NCBI RefSeq assembly: GCF_008244685.1
Contig: NZ_VTFT01000001.1
Location: forward strand, 1,467,248 to 1,531,247
Direction: 5' to 3'
Length of the DNA: 64,000 bases
Source: Luteimonas viscosa
Lineage (GTDB): Bacteria > Pseudomonadota > Gammaproteobacteria > Xanthomonadales > Xanthomonadaceae
Both the position numbers and the translations under genes were made by a program. Under the pieces are notes generated by a model. That model searched no databases and was not told where the DNA came from. It saw only the letters and a program-made list of their open reading frames with translations. Position 1 is the first letter of the stretch; every line of letters starts with the position of its first letter. Shown here piece after piece: positions 1-9,810 of this stretch.

Positions 1-30
1 CGGGGCGATCTGGCGGGAAATCGTGGTCAT
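1..30 (-). CDS. 5' end of an unidentified leftward gene (partial)
   Basis: Reading leftward, an ATG at 30-28 opens a frame that stays open to the window edge (first residues MTTISRQIAP). It is preceded by CAGGAG, a good Shine-Dalgarno match seven bases upstream. Only ten codons are visible, so no function can be given. The start context is the sole support. Confidence 0.45.
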   Translation of the reverse strand, partial: MTTISRQIAP

Positions 31-352
31 GACAAGCTCCTGTGGAAGGGGTGACGGTGTGGAACCGGTTCGAATCCGCGCCGGCCATGACCGGGGGTTC
101 GGTCTGTCAGTCGTACCGGGCGGGGAAAACCCGCCACCTCTCATCGCCAGGCGCCCTGCCGCGGTTCATGGCGCGGTCGGCGGTTCGGCCTTTCCCCCGG
201 GAAAACGCGGGTGCGCAGCGGAACAGGCCGCCCCGTGGTGCGCCGCCAACCCGCGGTGGCGGGTTCTTGCGGAAGACCGCGACTAGGGAACTGCGGACCG
301 CGACGCGCCGCGTCCAGCAGCGGCCGCAGCCACCCATCACCGGAGCACGACC
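31..352. other. Intergenic region between divergent genes
   Basis: A 322-base stretch between a leftward gene start and the rightward M23 peptidase. It presumably carries both promoters, but I see no convincing -35/-10 pair. A small inverted repeat GGCGGG/CCCGCC with loop GAAAA lies at 119-135. The fragment GGTTCGAATCC at 68-78 resembles a tRNA T-arm, but no cloverleaf surrounds it. The GGAG before the M23 start (about 341-344) is the only clear signal. Confidence 0.5.
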
Positions 353-1807
353 ATGAACCGCACGTTCCTCCCTCTCACCGGCCTGTGCCTGGGCGCCTGC
401 GTACTGCTGGCGCCGGGCCACGCCCGCGCAGAAGACGACGCCCCCGCAACGGCCACGGCCAACCTCGCCATCGCGCCGATGGAAAAGACCGCCGGCCTCT
501 ACCGGATCCCCTACGCCGACGGCACCGCGGTCCGGATCGGCCGCGACCACAACACGCATACGCCCAAGGGCCGCTACGACATGAACGGCAGCGGCGGCGG
601 CACCTACCGGATCGTGGCCGCGGCCGACGGCCGCATCACCCACATCGAGGACCGCTACAGCGCGCGCCTGTCCTGCAAGGGCCTGCCGGACAGCGAGAAG
701 AAGAACAACTACGTCTGGATCCGGCACGCCAACGGCGAATCGACCAAGTACAGCCACATGACCAAGGGCTCGAGCAGCGGCAAGGCGAAGCTCAAGGTCG
801 GCCAGTTCGTCAGCGCCGGCACCTACCTCGGCGACCAGGGCGAGGTCGGCTGCGCCGGCGGCCCGCACCTGCACCTGGAAGCCGCGGTGCTGCGCGCCAC
901 CGACCCGATCACCGAAGTCGGCGGATTCGTGCGCGACAACGCCGGCAGCAAGCGCAACCGCGTGATGCGCGTGTGCGGCGCGCCGGGAGGCGTGTTCGCC
1001 GCCGGCCAGACGCTCACCGCGCGCAAGGTGCCCGGCGCGATCAAGCCCGGCGCCGCCGAAGTCGCGCGCCACGGGGTGCCGGCAGGCGACTACCAGTGCC
1101 TGTTCGACCAGGCGGTGGCCTCGGGTTACATGCCCGAGTGGATCGACGGCTTCGAGGTCGGCGGCAAGGCCTACTACAACGTGGTGTTCCGGCCGAAGGC
1201 CGGCACATGGGCGGCGTTCCACGGGCTGACCGGCAGCCAGTACCAGCAGCGGTTCGACCAGTACAGGCGCCAGGGCTATCGCCCGCACCAGGTCGAGAGC
1301 TACCCGGCCGGCCGCGGCGTGCGCTACGCGGTGATCTTCCGCAAGCAGGCGGGTCCGCAATACTCGGCCTATCACGGGCTGACCGCGGCCCAGCACCAGC
1401 AGCGCCTGGACACGCTCACCGGCGACGGCTACCGGCCGCGCAACGTCTCGGTCGTCTCCAGCGGCGGCCAGCGCCGCTACACCGCGCTGTACGACAAGTC
1501 CGACCTCGGCAGCTGGCAGTCGAAATCGCAGCTCAGCGCGGCCGAGTACCAGCAGGCGTTCAACGACAACGCGAAGCAGAAGCGCCAGCTGGTCTACCTC
1601 AACGGCTACACCCACGGCGGCCAGCCGTACTTCAGCGCGATCTGGAGTTCCAGACCCACCGGCGCCCAGCGCGCGCGCCACGGCCTGACCTCGGCGCAAT
1701 ACCAGGCGGAATGGCAGGGCGCGACCGGCAGCGGCCTGCGCACGCGCGCCGTCACCGGCTACGGCGTCGGCAACACGGCCCGCTACGCAGCGTACTGGAG
1801 CAGGTGA
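353..1807 (+). CDS. Secreted M23-family metallopeptidase with C-terminal BTRD1-like repeats
   Basis: A 484-residue exported protein. Residues 1-26 form a signal peptide ending ARA. Residues about 45-185 resemble the LytM/M23 zinc peptidase fold. Candidate metal and catalytic residues are His69 and Asp76 (spaced more widely than the usual HxxxD), His135 in YSHM, and His172/His174 in the HxH motif PHLHLE. M23 enzymes cut peptidoglycan cross-bridges or glycine-rich peptides. Residues about 230-484 hold roughly five 50-60-residue repeats with the pattern HGLT..QYQQ.....GYRP....Y, resembling the bacterial tandem repeat seen in polyglycine-hydrolase-like proteins. The start is chosen for the signal peptide and GGAG. 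It is convergent with rpoD and shares a terminator. The peptidase assignment is good; the substrate is unknown. Confidence 0.8.
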   Translation: MNRTFLPLTGLCLGACVLLAPGHARAEDDAPATATANLAIAPMEKTAGLYRIPYADGTAVRIGRDHNTHTPKGRYDMNGSGGGTYRIVAAADGRITHIEDRYSARLSCKGLPDSEKKNNYVWIRHANGESTKYSHMTKGSSSGKAKLKVGQFVSAGTYLGDQGEVGCAGGPHLHLEAAVLRATDPITEVGGFVRDNAGSKRNRVMRVCGAPGGVFAAGQTLTARKVPGAIKPGAAEVARHGVPAGDYQCLFDQAVASGYMPEWIDGFEVGGKAYYNVVFRPKAGTWAAFHGLTGSQYQQRFDQYRRQGYRPHQVESYPAGRGVRYAVIFRKQAGPQYSAYHGLTAAQHQQRLDTLTGDGYRPRNVSVVSSGGQRRYTALYDKSDLGSWQSKSQLSAAEYQQAFNDNAKQKRQLVYLNGYTHGGQPYFSAIWSSRPTGAQRARHGLTSAQYQAEWQGATGSGLRTRAVTGYGVGNTARYAAYWSR

Positions 1808-1833
1808 GCGCTCGCGAACGGGTCGCCTGAAAG

Positions 1834-1861
1834 CAGGAACCCGCCGATCGGCGGGTTCCTG
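1834..1861. terminator. Bidirectional hairpin between the M23 gene and rpoD
   Basis: A perfect 28-bp palindrome (12-bp arms around GATC) lies between the convergent stop codons. On the leftward strand it is followed by CTTT; there is no long T-run rightward. Position and symmetry suggest a terminator serving both genes. Confidence 0.75.
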
Positions 1862-1888
1862 TCGTCACGCATCACCGCACCGGCGGCA

Positions 1889-3748
<1,860 letters not shown>

Positions 3749-3781
3749 GAGGCGCGCACCGTGGAGAAAAGTGAACCCGTA

Positions 3782-3790
3782 ATTATACCA
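3782..3790 (-). promoter_or_regulatory. Extended -10 promoter of rpoD
   Basis: Reading leftward the sequence is TGGTATAAT, a perfect TATAAT with the TG extension, about 34 bases before the rpoD start. The expected -35 position reads CAGGAT and is not conserved, as is usual for extended -10 promoters. Confidence 0.7.
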
Positions 3791-3926
3791 TCGCCCCCGG
3801 CCGGATCCTGCCCGGAGGCCTGCAACCCGGGCGCTCATCGGCCGGGCTGACGATCATATGGGGATCCGGGCTGGCGGTTTCCAGCCGGGCCTCGTCGCGA
3901 AGCCCGGCCGGCCTGCGATCGGGCGC

Positions 3927-4367
3927 TCACGCCCGCAGGAGGAAGGTCACCGGGCCGTCGTTGAGCAGGCGCACGGCCATGTGGGCGCCGAAACGGCCGG
4001 TCCCGACCGGGGCCGGATGCCGCGCGCGGCATTCAGCCAGCAGTCGGGCGAACACGGCCTCCGCCTCGGCCGGCGCGGCCGCCGTGCTGAATCCCGGGCG
4101 CATGCCCGAGCGGGTATCGGCCGCCAGGGTGAACTGGCTGACCAGCAGCAACCCGCCGCCGGTGTCGGCCAGCGACCGGTTCATGCGCCCCTCGTCGTCG
4201 GCGAACACCCGGTAGCCGAGCAGGCGGGTCGCCATCCGCGCCACCTGCGGCTCGCCGTCGCCGGGTTCCACCCCGACCAGGGCCAGCAGGCCGGGGCCGA
4301 TGCAGCCGACGACCTCGTCCTCGACGCTCACGCTGGCTTCGGTCACGCGCTGGATCAGGGCGAGCAT
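3927..4367 (-). CDS. dtd: D-aminoacyl-tRNA deacylase
   Basis: A 146-residue protein matching DTD in length and motifs. It has the N-terminal [15 protein letters not shown] strand, the catalytic SQFTL segment (Ser77-Thr80), and the C-terminal NDGPVTFLL with the Gly-cisPro motif that excludes L-amino acids. DTD hydrolyses D-aminoacyl-tRNAs and glycyl-tRNA-Ala in the cytoplasm to recycle mischarged tRNA. The start codon abuts a tandem GGGAATG repeat, so there is no visible Shine-Dalgarno sequence. The gene stands alone between rpoD and the envelope block. Confidence 0.95.
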   Translation of the reverse strand: MLALIQRVTEASVSVEDEVVGCIGPGLLALVGVEPGDGEPQVARMATRLLGYRVFADDEGRMNRSLADTGGGLLLVSQFTLAADTRSGMRPGFSTAAAPAEAEAVFARLLAECRARHPAPVGTGRFGAHMAVRLLNDGPVTFLLRA

Positions 4368-4368
4368 C

Positions 4369-4396
4369 GGGAATGGGGAATGGGGAATGGGGAATG
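4369..4396. repeat. Four tandem GGGAATG units upstream of dtd
   Basis: Four consecutive 7-base GGGAATG units begin two bases outside the dtd start codon and occupy its ribosome-binding position. Related G-rich ATTC/AATG runs recur at 13182-13265 and 26522-26639. Confidence 0.85.
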
Positions 4397-4451
4397 AGGC
4401 AGAGGATGCCAGAGCGGAAGCCTAGGGCTTTGTGGAGGTGGCGGGTTTGAA

Positions 4452-4496
4452 CCCTTCTCCCTGCGGGAGAAGGTGGCGCGAAGCGCCGGATGAGGG
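4452..4496. repeat. Two-hairpin intergenic repeat (CCTTCTCCC type)
   Basis: The first stem is CCTTCTCCC/GGGAGAAGG with loop TGC (4453-4473). The second is GGCGC/GCGCC with loop GAA (4475-4487), followed by GGATGAGGG. A variant of the first hairpin occurs at 62211-62250. Elements of this kind are scattered between genes in Xanthomonadaceae. Nothing else is visible in the 4397-4586 gap except the -10 of the next gene. Confidence 0.8.
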
Positions 4497-4574
4497 AGCG
4501 GCGGAGCGGTACAGGTTCAATCACCGCGCAAGGCGCTAGGCGATGGCTCGCGCTGCAGCGCCCATCCCCGTCGC

Positions 4575-4580
4575 TACACT
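4575..4580 (+). promoter_or_regulatory. -10 hexamer TACACT of a probable leaderless transcript
   Basis: TACACT ends six bases before the ATG at 4587, which would put transcription initiation at the start codon itself. No Shine-Dalgarno sequence is present. Confidence 0.5.
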
Positions 4581-4586
4581 GGCGCG

Positions 4587-5507
4587 ATGACGGATCTCGT
4601 CGCCCGCCTGCTGTATGCCCTCGCCGCCGCGATCGGACGCCTGCCGTGGCCGGTGGTGCGCCGGCTGGGCGATGCGCTGGCCTGGGTGTGGCTGCGCACC
4701 GGCGCGCGCGAGAGCACGGTGGCGCTGCGCAACCTCGAACTGGCCTATCCGGAGCTGCTGCCGTCCCAGCGCGAGGCGCGGCGGCGCGAAATCCTGCGCA
4801 GCACCGGCCTGCAGACGCTGGAAACCGTGCGCCTGTGGACCCGTCCGCACGCACGCAACCTGCAACTGATCCGCGAAACCCATGGCGAGGCGCTGTTCGA
4901 CGCGGCGTTGGCCGCGGGCCGCGGACTGATCGTCGCCGCGCCGCACTTCGGCAACTGGGAACTGCTCAACCAGTGGCTGGCGGCGAAGACCCCGCTGGCG
5001 ATCCTCTACAAGCCGCCGGAGTCCGCCATCGGAGAAGCCTTCCTGCGGCGCGTCCGCGCCGATGCCGACGCCGGACGCGTGACCCAGGTGCGCGCCGAAG
5101 GCGCCGGCGTGCGCCAGCTGTACAAGCGGCTGCAGGGTGGCGGCGTGGTCGGCATCCTGCCCGACCAGCAGCCCAAGGGCGGCGACGGCGAGTTCGCGCC
5201 GTTCTTCGGCGTGCAGGCCTCGACCATGACCCTGCTCGGCCGGCTGGCGGGGCGCAGCGGCGCGACCGTACTGTTCGCCTGGTGCGAGCGCATCGGCCAC
5301 GGACCGGCTTACGCCTTGCGGATCGAAGCGGCCTCGCCGGGCATCGCCGATCCGGACCCGGCGGTGGCCACCGCCGCGCTCAACGCCGATGTCGAGCGCA
5401 TCGCCCGCCGCGATCCGGCGCAATACCAGTGGACCTACAAGCGCTTCAAGGCGCGGCCGCCCGGCAGCGGCGAGACCCACCCCTACGCCGACCTGGAGCG
5501 TCGATGA
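4587..5507 (+). CDS. Lipid A lauroyl-acyltransferase-like protein (LpxL/HtrB family)
   Basis: A 306-residue member of the lysophospholipid acyltransferase family that adds secondary acyl chains to lipid A at the inner membrane. Visible motifs are the catalytic HFGNWE (HX4E), the DQQPKGG segment followed by FAPFFGVQA (substrate loop), and a C-terminal YQWTYKRFK. A hydrophobic N-terminal helix (about residues 5-20) anchors it. It is the first gene of a three-gene operon: its stop overlaps the next start as ATGA. Which acyl position it serves (LpxL versus LpxM) cannot be told from sequence. Confidence 0.85.
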   Translation: MTDLVARLLYALAAAIGRLPWPVVRRLGDALAWVWLRTGARESTVALRNLELAYPELLPSQREARRREILRSTGLQTLETVRLWTRPHARNLQLIRETHGEALFDAALAAGRGLIVAAPHFGNWELLNQWLAAKTPLAILYKPPESAIGEAFLRRVRADADAGRVTQVRAEGAGVRQLYKRLQGGGVVGILPDQQPKGGDGEFAPFFGVQASTMTLLGRLAGRSGATVLFAWCERIGHGPAYALRIEAASPGIADPDPAVATAALNADVERIARRDPAQYQWTYKRFKARPPGSGETHPYADLERR

Positions 5508-6034
5508 CCGTGTCCGAAGCCCCCGAAACCGGAAGAGACGCCGCGAGACCCGCCGCATCGCCGGACGGCTGGCAGCCGATGCCACGCGCCGCACGACGCC
5601 TGTTCGTGCTCGGCAACCTGCTCGGTTTCGGACTGCTGGCGCTGGCGCTGCTGGTGCCGATCGGGCTGCTGCTGCGCGACACGCCGCTGGCGCTGCCGCT
5701 GGCACTGGCGGTGCTGGTCGTGCTGCCGGCCTGGGGCGTGTGGCTGGCGTACCGGCAGTACGCATGCACGCGCTGGCGGCTGGACGCACATGGCTACACG
5801 CTGCGCCGCGGCCGGCTCTGGCAACGCGAGACCTTCGTGCCGAGGAGCCGGGTGCAGCACCTCGACCTGCAACGCGGCCCGATCGAACGCCGCTTCGGCC
5901 TGTCGACCTTGGTCCTCCACACCGCCGGCACGCGCCACAACGCCGTGGCCACCGCCGGCCTGGCGGCGGACGATGCGGAATGGCTGCGCGACCAGCTCGC
6001 GCGCTGGATCGAAGCCGATGACGACGACGCCTGA
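5504..6034 (+). CDS. YdbS-like bacterial PH-domain membrane protein
   Basis: A 176-residue protein with two adjacent membrane helices (about residues 30-75) followed by one bacterial PH domain (DUF304/bPH_2) containing CTRWRLDAHGYTLRRGRLW and VPRSRVQHLDLQRGPIERRF. The small-large YdbS/YdbT pair is widespread in bacteria; its biochemical role is poorly defined, with a membrane or envelope function assumed. Translation is coupled: the start overlaps the upstream stop by four bases, and the next gene begins 17 bases before this stop. No catalytic residues are evident. Confidence 0.8.
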   Translation: MTVSEAPETGRDAARPAASPDGWQPMPRAARRLFVLGNLLGFGLLALALLVPIGLLLRDTPLALPLALAVLVVLPAWGVWLAYRQYACTRWRLDAHGYTLRRGRLWQRETFVPRSRVQHLDLQRGPIERRFGLSTLVLHTAGTRHNAVATAGLAADDAEWLRDQLARWIEADDDDA

Positions 6035-7544
6035 TCCTCCGCCGCTCGCGGCGGAACGCGAACGGCGGCTGCACCCGTGGTCCTGGCTGTTCGTGCTGAT
6101 CGGCTCGGTGCGCCAGTTCCTGGTGCCGCTGGCGGTGCTGGTGATCTTCGGCGGCCGCCGCGAGGAAGGTGTGCAACTGCTGGTGGCGGGCGCCGTCGTG
6201 CTGGTGCTGGCACTGGTGTCGGTGTGGCGCTACTTCACCTACCGCTACCGCATCGACGGCGACAGCCTGATCGTGCGCAGCGGCCTGCTCGAGCGCAGCC
6301 TGCGCCAGGTGCCGTTCTCGCGCATCCACAACGTGGAACTGCGCCAGACCCTGCTGCACCGGCTGTTCGGGGTGGCCGAGGTGAAGCTCGAATCGGCCGG
6401 CGGTACCAGGCCGGAGGCGCAGATGCGGGTGCTCAAGCTCGACGACGCGCTGGCGCTGGAGCGGTTGATCCGGCACCGCGGGCGCGATGTCGCCGGCCCG
6501 GCGCAGGGCGAGGCGGGTGGCGCGGCGGAAGGCGACACCCTGCTGGCGCTGTCCAGCGCCGAGATCGTGCGCCTGGGACTGATCTCCAACCGCGGCATGA
6601 TCGTCGTCGGCGCCGCACTGGCGCTGAGCTGGCAGGTATTGCCGGAGAACATGGTCAAGCGCGCGTTCGACCTGGTCTGGCGGGAGGCGTTCGGCTATGT
6701 CGAGCATCTCGATGGGGGCTCGTGGGCGACCGCGCTGGCGATCGCCGGCGTGGTGGCGCTGGCGCTGGTGCTGGTGCGGCTGTTCTCGGTGCTGCTGGCG
6801 CTGGTGCGCTACCACGGTTTCCGTCTGCAGGCGCACGGGCGCCGGCTCACGGTCGAGCGCGGCCTGCTGGCGCGGGTGCGCAGCAGCGTGTCGCGGCGGC
6901 GGATCCAGGCCTGGACCCTGCGCGAGGGCGTGCTGCACCGGTGGTTCAGCCGCCGCTCGCTGGGGATCGACACCGCGGGCGCGCAGGCGGAGGGCAGCGA
7001 GGCGCAGTCGCGCGATCCGCCGGAGCTCGCGCCCATCGCCACGCCCGAAGCCTGCGACGGCCTGCTGCGCGAACTGCTCGGCGACGCTGCCTGGCCCCCG
7101 GAGGGCTGGCAGCCGCTGCATCCGCGCGCATGGCAGCGCCTGCTGGTCGGCGATGCGGTGTTCGCCGCGCTGCTCGTCGCCGGCCTGTGCTGGTACCTCG
7201 GTCCCTGGGGCCTGCTCGGCCTGCTGTGGCTGCCGTGGGGCTGGCTGCTGGCGACCCGGCACGCGCGCTTCGCCGGCTACCACGCCGACGCGCGCCTGGT
7301 GGCGGTACGCGAAGGCTGGTGGTCGCGGCACTGGCGCTTCGCCGAGATCGACAAGCTGCAGGCGCTGCAGTTGCGGCAATCGCCGCTCGACCGCCGCTTC
7401 GGCATGGCGTCGCTGTGGCTCGACACCGCCGGCGCCGGCGCGGCCTCGCAACCGCTGCGGATGCGTTACCTGCCCGAGGCGCAGGCGCGGGAACTGTATG
7501 CCGGACTCGGGCGCGACGTCGCGCGCAGGCAATTGCGCTGGTAG
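6018..7544 (+). CDS. YdbT-like membrane protein with multiple PH domains
   Basis: A 508-residue partner of the preceding YdbS-like protein. Hydrophobic helix pairs near residues 20-75, 195-260 and 375-410 alternate with three PH-like (DUF304) domains. Each domain carries the family pattern, such as SRIHNVELRQTLLHRLFG, RRRIQAWTLREGVLHRWF and DKLQALQLRQSPLDRRFG. The start ATG at 6018 lies inside the upstream gene (17-base overlap), giving a tight three-gene unit with the LpxL-like acyltransferase. That placement hints at an outer-membrane lipid context, but this is inference. Confidence 0.8.
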   Translation: MTTTPDPPPLAAERERRLHPWSWLFVLIGSVRQFLVPLAVLVIFGGRREEGVQLLVAGAVVLVLALVSVWRYFTYRYRIDGDSLIVRSGLLERSLRQVPFSRIHNVELRQTLLHRLFGVAEVKLESAGGTRPEAQMRVLKLDDALALERLIRHRGRDVAGPAQGEAGGAAEGDTLLALSSAEIVRLGLISNRGMIVVGAALALSWQVLPENMVKRAFDLVWREAFGYVEHLDGGSWATALAIAGVVALALVLVRLFSVLLALVRYHGFRLQAHGRRLTVERGLLARVRSSVSRRRIQAWTLREGVLHRWFSRRSLGIDTAGAQAEGSEAQSRDPPELAPIATPEACDGLLRELLGDAAWPPEGWQPLHPRAWQRLLVGDAVFAALLVAGLCWYLGPWGLLGLLWLPWGWLLATRHARFAGYHADARLVAVREGWWSRHWRFAEIDKLQALQLRQSPLDRRFGMASLWLDTAGAGAASQPLRMRYLPEAQARELYAGLGRDVARRQLRW

Positions 7545-7605
7545 GCCGACGCTTCGACCCGGCTCGATTGACCATCACCCTGCGATCGTGCACCCGCGCG
7601 CGGGC

Positions 7606-8619
7606 TCAGCCCGGCACGAACCTGCGGTAGAACGCCTCGAGCTCCCGCGCCTTGTCCTCGACCCGCAATCGCTCCAGCGGATAAACCTGCCGCTGCGGAC
7701 GGGTCCGGGCTGCTTCGGCCAGCGCCTGCGCCAGCGCATCGACGTCGCCGGGCGCGACCAGCGGCGTGCCGAACAGCGGCGCAAGATGCCGCCCGCCGCC
7801 GGTGGCGGTCGCGATCACGGGCAGCCCCGCCTGCATCGCCTCCAGCAGCACCAGGCCGAACGGTTCCTCACGCGACGGGCTGACGAAGCAGTCGAATGCC
7901 GCCAGCCAGTCCTCCGGCGCCTCGACGAATCCCGGCAGCGCCACGTCCGGGCCGGCGCGTGCGCGCAGCGATTCGAGCTCGCGACCGCCACCTGCCATCG
8001 CCAGCCGCGCGCCGGCAGGTGCTGCACGGCGAAACGCGTCCAGCAGCACGTCCATGCCCTTGCTTGGTTCCATCCGGCCCAGTGCGCCGAACAGGAATTC
8101 GTCCGGGCCGACGCCCATCGCGGCGCGGATCCGTTCGCGTGCGCCCTCGCCCGGCGCGCGCGGCAGGACCCAGTTGTCGATCTGCGTCGAATGGGCACGC
8201 AGCAGCTCCGGGATGCGGGGCAGTTGCCACGGCGCGATCGCGACCAGTCCGTCCAGGTGCGCGTGCTGATCGGGGACGTAGTCGATATGCAGTGTCGCCA
8301 GCCGCGGGAAGCCCGCGACGCCACGCAACGCGCGCGAGGCCGATCCGAGGTGGGCGTGGGCGATATCCGGCCGCAGTCCGCGCACCAGCGCCCGTGCATG
8401 CTGGACCGCAGGCCAGCGGGCCAGGAAATCGTGCACCAGCAGCACCTGCACGCCCGGGTCGACCCGGTGCGCGATGGCGTCGGCGCGGGCCCTCGCCGCT
8501 TTCCGCCGCAGGATCAGCGTGACCCGGTGCCCCATCGCCGCCTGCATCGCGGTCAGTTCCAGCACATGCCGCTCGGTGCCGGCGAAACGTTTTGTCAGCA
8601 GCAGGTGGACGATGTGCAT
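7606..8619 (-). CDS. Glycosyltransferase family 4 (GT-B fold)
   Basis: A 337-residue GT4-type enzyme, cytoplasmic or membrane-peripheral, likely transferring a sugar to an envelope glycan. The N-terminal half starts MHIVHLLLTKRFAGTE. The C-terminal nucleotide-sugar domain has GALGRMEPSKGMDVLLDAF and the EX7E-type segment in SPSREEPFGLVLLEAMQAG. The start MHIVH is chosen because it begins the first beta strand of the fold; an ATG 14 codons upstream is also possible. No strong Shine-Dalgarno sequence precedes either. It is divergent from the GT9 gene. Confidence 0.85.
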   Translation of the reverse strand: MHIVHLLLTKRFAGTERHVLELTAMQAAMGHRVTLILRRKAARARADAIAHRVDPGVQVLLVHDFLARWPAVQHARALVRGLRPDIAHAHLGSASRALRGVAGFPRLATLHIDYVPDQHAHLDGLVAIAPWQLPRIPELLRAHSTQIDNWVLPRAPGEGARERIRAAMGVGPDEFLFGALGRMEPSKGMDVLLDAFRRAAPAGARLAMAGGGRELESLRARAGPDVALPGFVEAPEDWLAAFDCFVSPSREEPFGLVLLEAMQAGLPVIATATGGGRHLAPLFGTPLVAPGDVDALAQALAEAARTRPQRQVYPLERLRVEDKARELEAFYRRFVPG

Positions 8620-8787
8620 GCGGCGGCGGCGCGCGGAGGGGCGCCCATTCTCCCGCATCATCGTGCCGCGGTCCGCGTGAAGCCCGACGCGCGTTCAACC
8701 GCCGCTGGGGTACGCTGGCGCCCCACCGGACGCGATTCCGATGTCGCATTCCCGCCGCTGCCCCCAACCGGACTCGAAGACCCGTAC

Positions 8788-9810
8788 ATGACCGCCCGAC
8801 CCCTGATCGTCCGCTGCGGCGCGTTCGGCGACATGGTGATGCTGACCACGCTGATGCGGGTGGTGTCGGCGCGCTACGGCAGCCCGGTCGACGTGGTGAG
8901 TTCCGGCGGCTGGACGCCGCCGCTGCTGATGCGCGAGCCCACGCTCGGCCACCTGCAGATGGTGACCAGCCGCAAGACGCCGTACCTGCTGTGTCCGAGC
9001 CAGTGGGCGCTGGTGCGCTGGCTGCGCGGGCGTGGACGCGGGCCGGTCTACCTCGGCGACATCGACCCCGAGATGCGCGCCCTGCTCGAGCGCGGCGGTG
9101 TGCATCCCGACGACATCGTCGCGCGCGATCCCGCCGGCGAGGATGCGCCGGTGCTGTGGCCCGACCGCTGGCTCGAACTCGGGCAGCGCGATCCCGTGCG
9201 CGGGTACCCGACGGTCGACGTCGACGTGGCGCCGCTGCGCTTTCCCCGGCTCATCGTCACCGACGACGAGCGCGCCGACCTGTCGCGGTGGCTGGCGGAC
9301 ACAGGCCTGCACGGGCCAGTGGTGCTGCTGCAGCCCGGCAACAAGCGCACCCACAAGCGCGGCCGGCTGATGACCGCCGACCATCCCAAGCACTGGGACG
9401 CGGCGCACTGGGCGACGGTGGCCCGTGCCGTCCTGGACTCGCTGCCGGAGGCGCATGTGGTGCTGTGCGGCTCACCGCCGGAACATCCGCTGCTCGAGGA
9501 CATCCGCGCCGCCGCCGGCCAACATCCGCGCGTGTTCAACGGCGCCAATGCGCTGCCGATCCCGCGCCTGCTGGCGCTGATCGAGCGCGCGCACAGCATG
9601 GTCTCGGTGGACACCGGCCCGGCGCATGCCGCGGCCGCGCTCGGCTGCCCGCTGGTGGTGCTGTTCGGCGCCGCCCCGCCCGGGAAGTGGCGGCCGATCG
9701 GCCCCGGCAGGATCGTGGCGCTGGGCGGCGAACGTGGCGCGGCGAGCCGCGTGTCCGATCTCGCACCCGTGCAGGTCGTCGACGCCTGGCGGCAGCTGCA
9801 CGCGGGCTAG
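8788..9810 (+). CDS. Glycosyltransferase family 9 (heptosyltransferase-like)
   Basis: A 340-residue GT9 protein, the family of ADP-heptose:LPS heptosyltransferases in core oligosaccharide assembly at the cytoplasmic face. Signatures are the N-terminal IVRCGAFGDMVMLTTLMR, LLQPGNKRTHKRG in the second domain, and the nucleotide-binding SVDTGPAHAAAALGCPLV. Its 3' end overlaps the convergent GT2 gene by four bases. Sugar and acceptor cannot be deduced. Together with the two neighbouring transferases it forms a small LPS or capsule locus. Confidence 0.85.
   Translation: MTARPLIVRCGAFGDMVMLTTLMRVVSARYGSPVDVVSSGGWTPPLLMREPTLGHLQMVTSRKTPYLLCPSQWALVRWLRGRGRGPVYLGDIDPEMRALLERGGVHPDDIVARDPAGEDAPVLWPDRWLELGQRDPVRGYPTVDVDVAPLRFPRLIVTDDERADLSRWLADTGLHGPVVLLQPGNKRTHKRGRLMTADHPKHWDAAHWATVARAVLDSLPEAHVVLCGSPPEHPLLEDIRAAAGQHPRVFNGANALPIPRLLALIERAHSMVSVDTGPAHAAAALGCPLVVLFGAAPPGKWRPIGPGRIVALGGERGAASRVSDLAPVQVVDAWRQLHAG

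Noticed and set aside
61-90. tRNA-like T-arm sequence GGTTCGAATCC followed by CCA-like bases
   Set aside because: The flanking bases form only three of five stem pairs, and no anticodon or D arm is found upstream.
107-1699. Long open frame on the minus strand opposite the M23 gene
   Set aside because: It mirrors the codon structure of the real gene, has Val/Ala/Arg-rich composition and no domain. Many such frames occur in this high-GC window.
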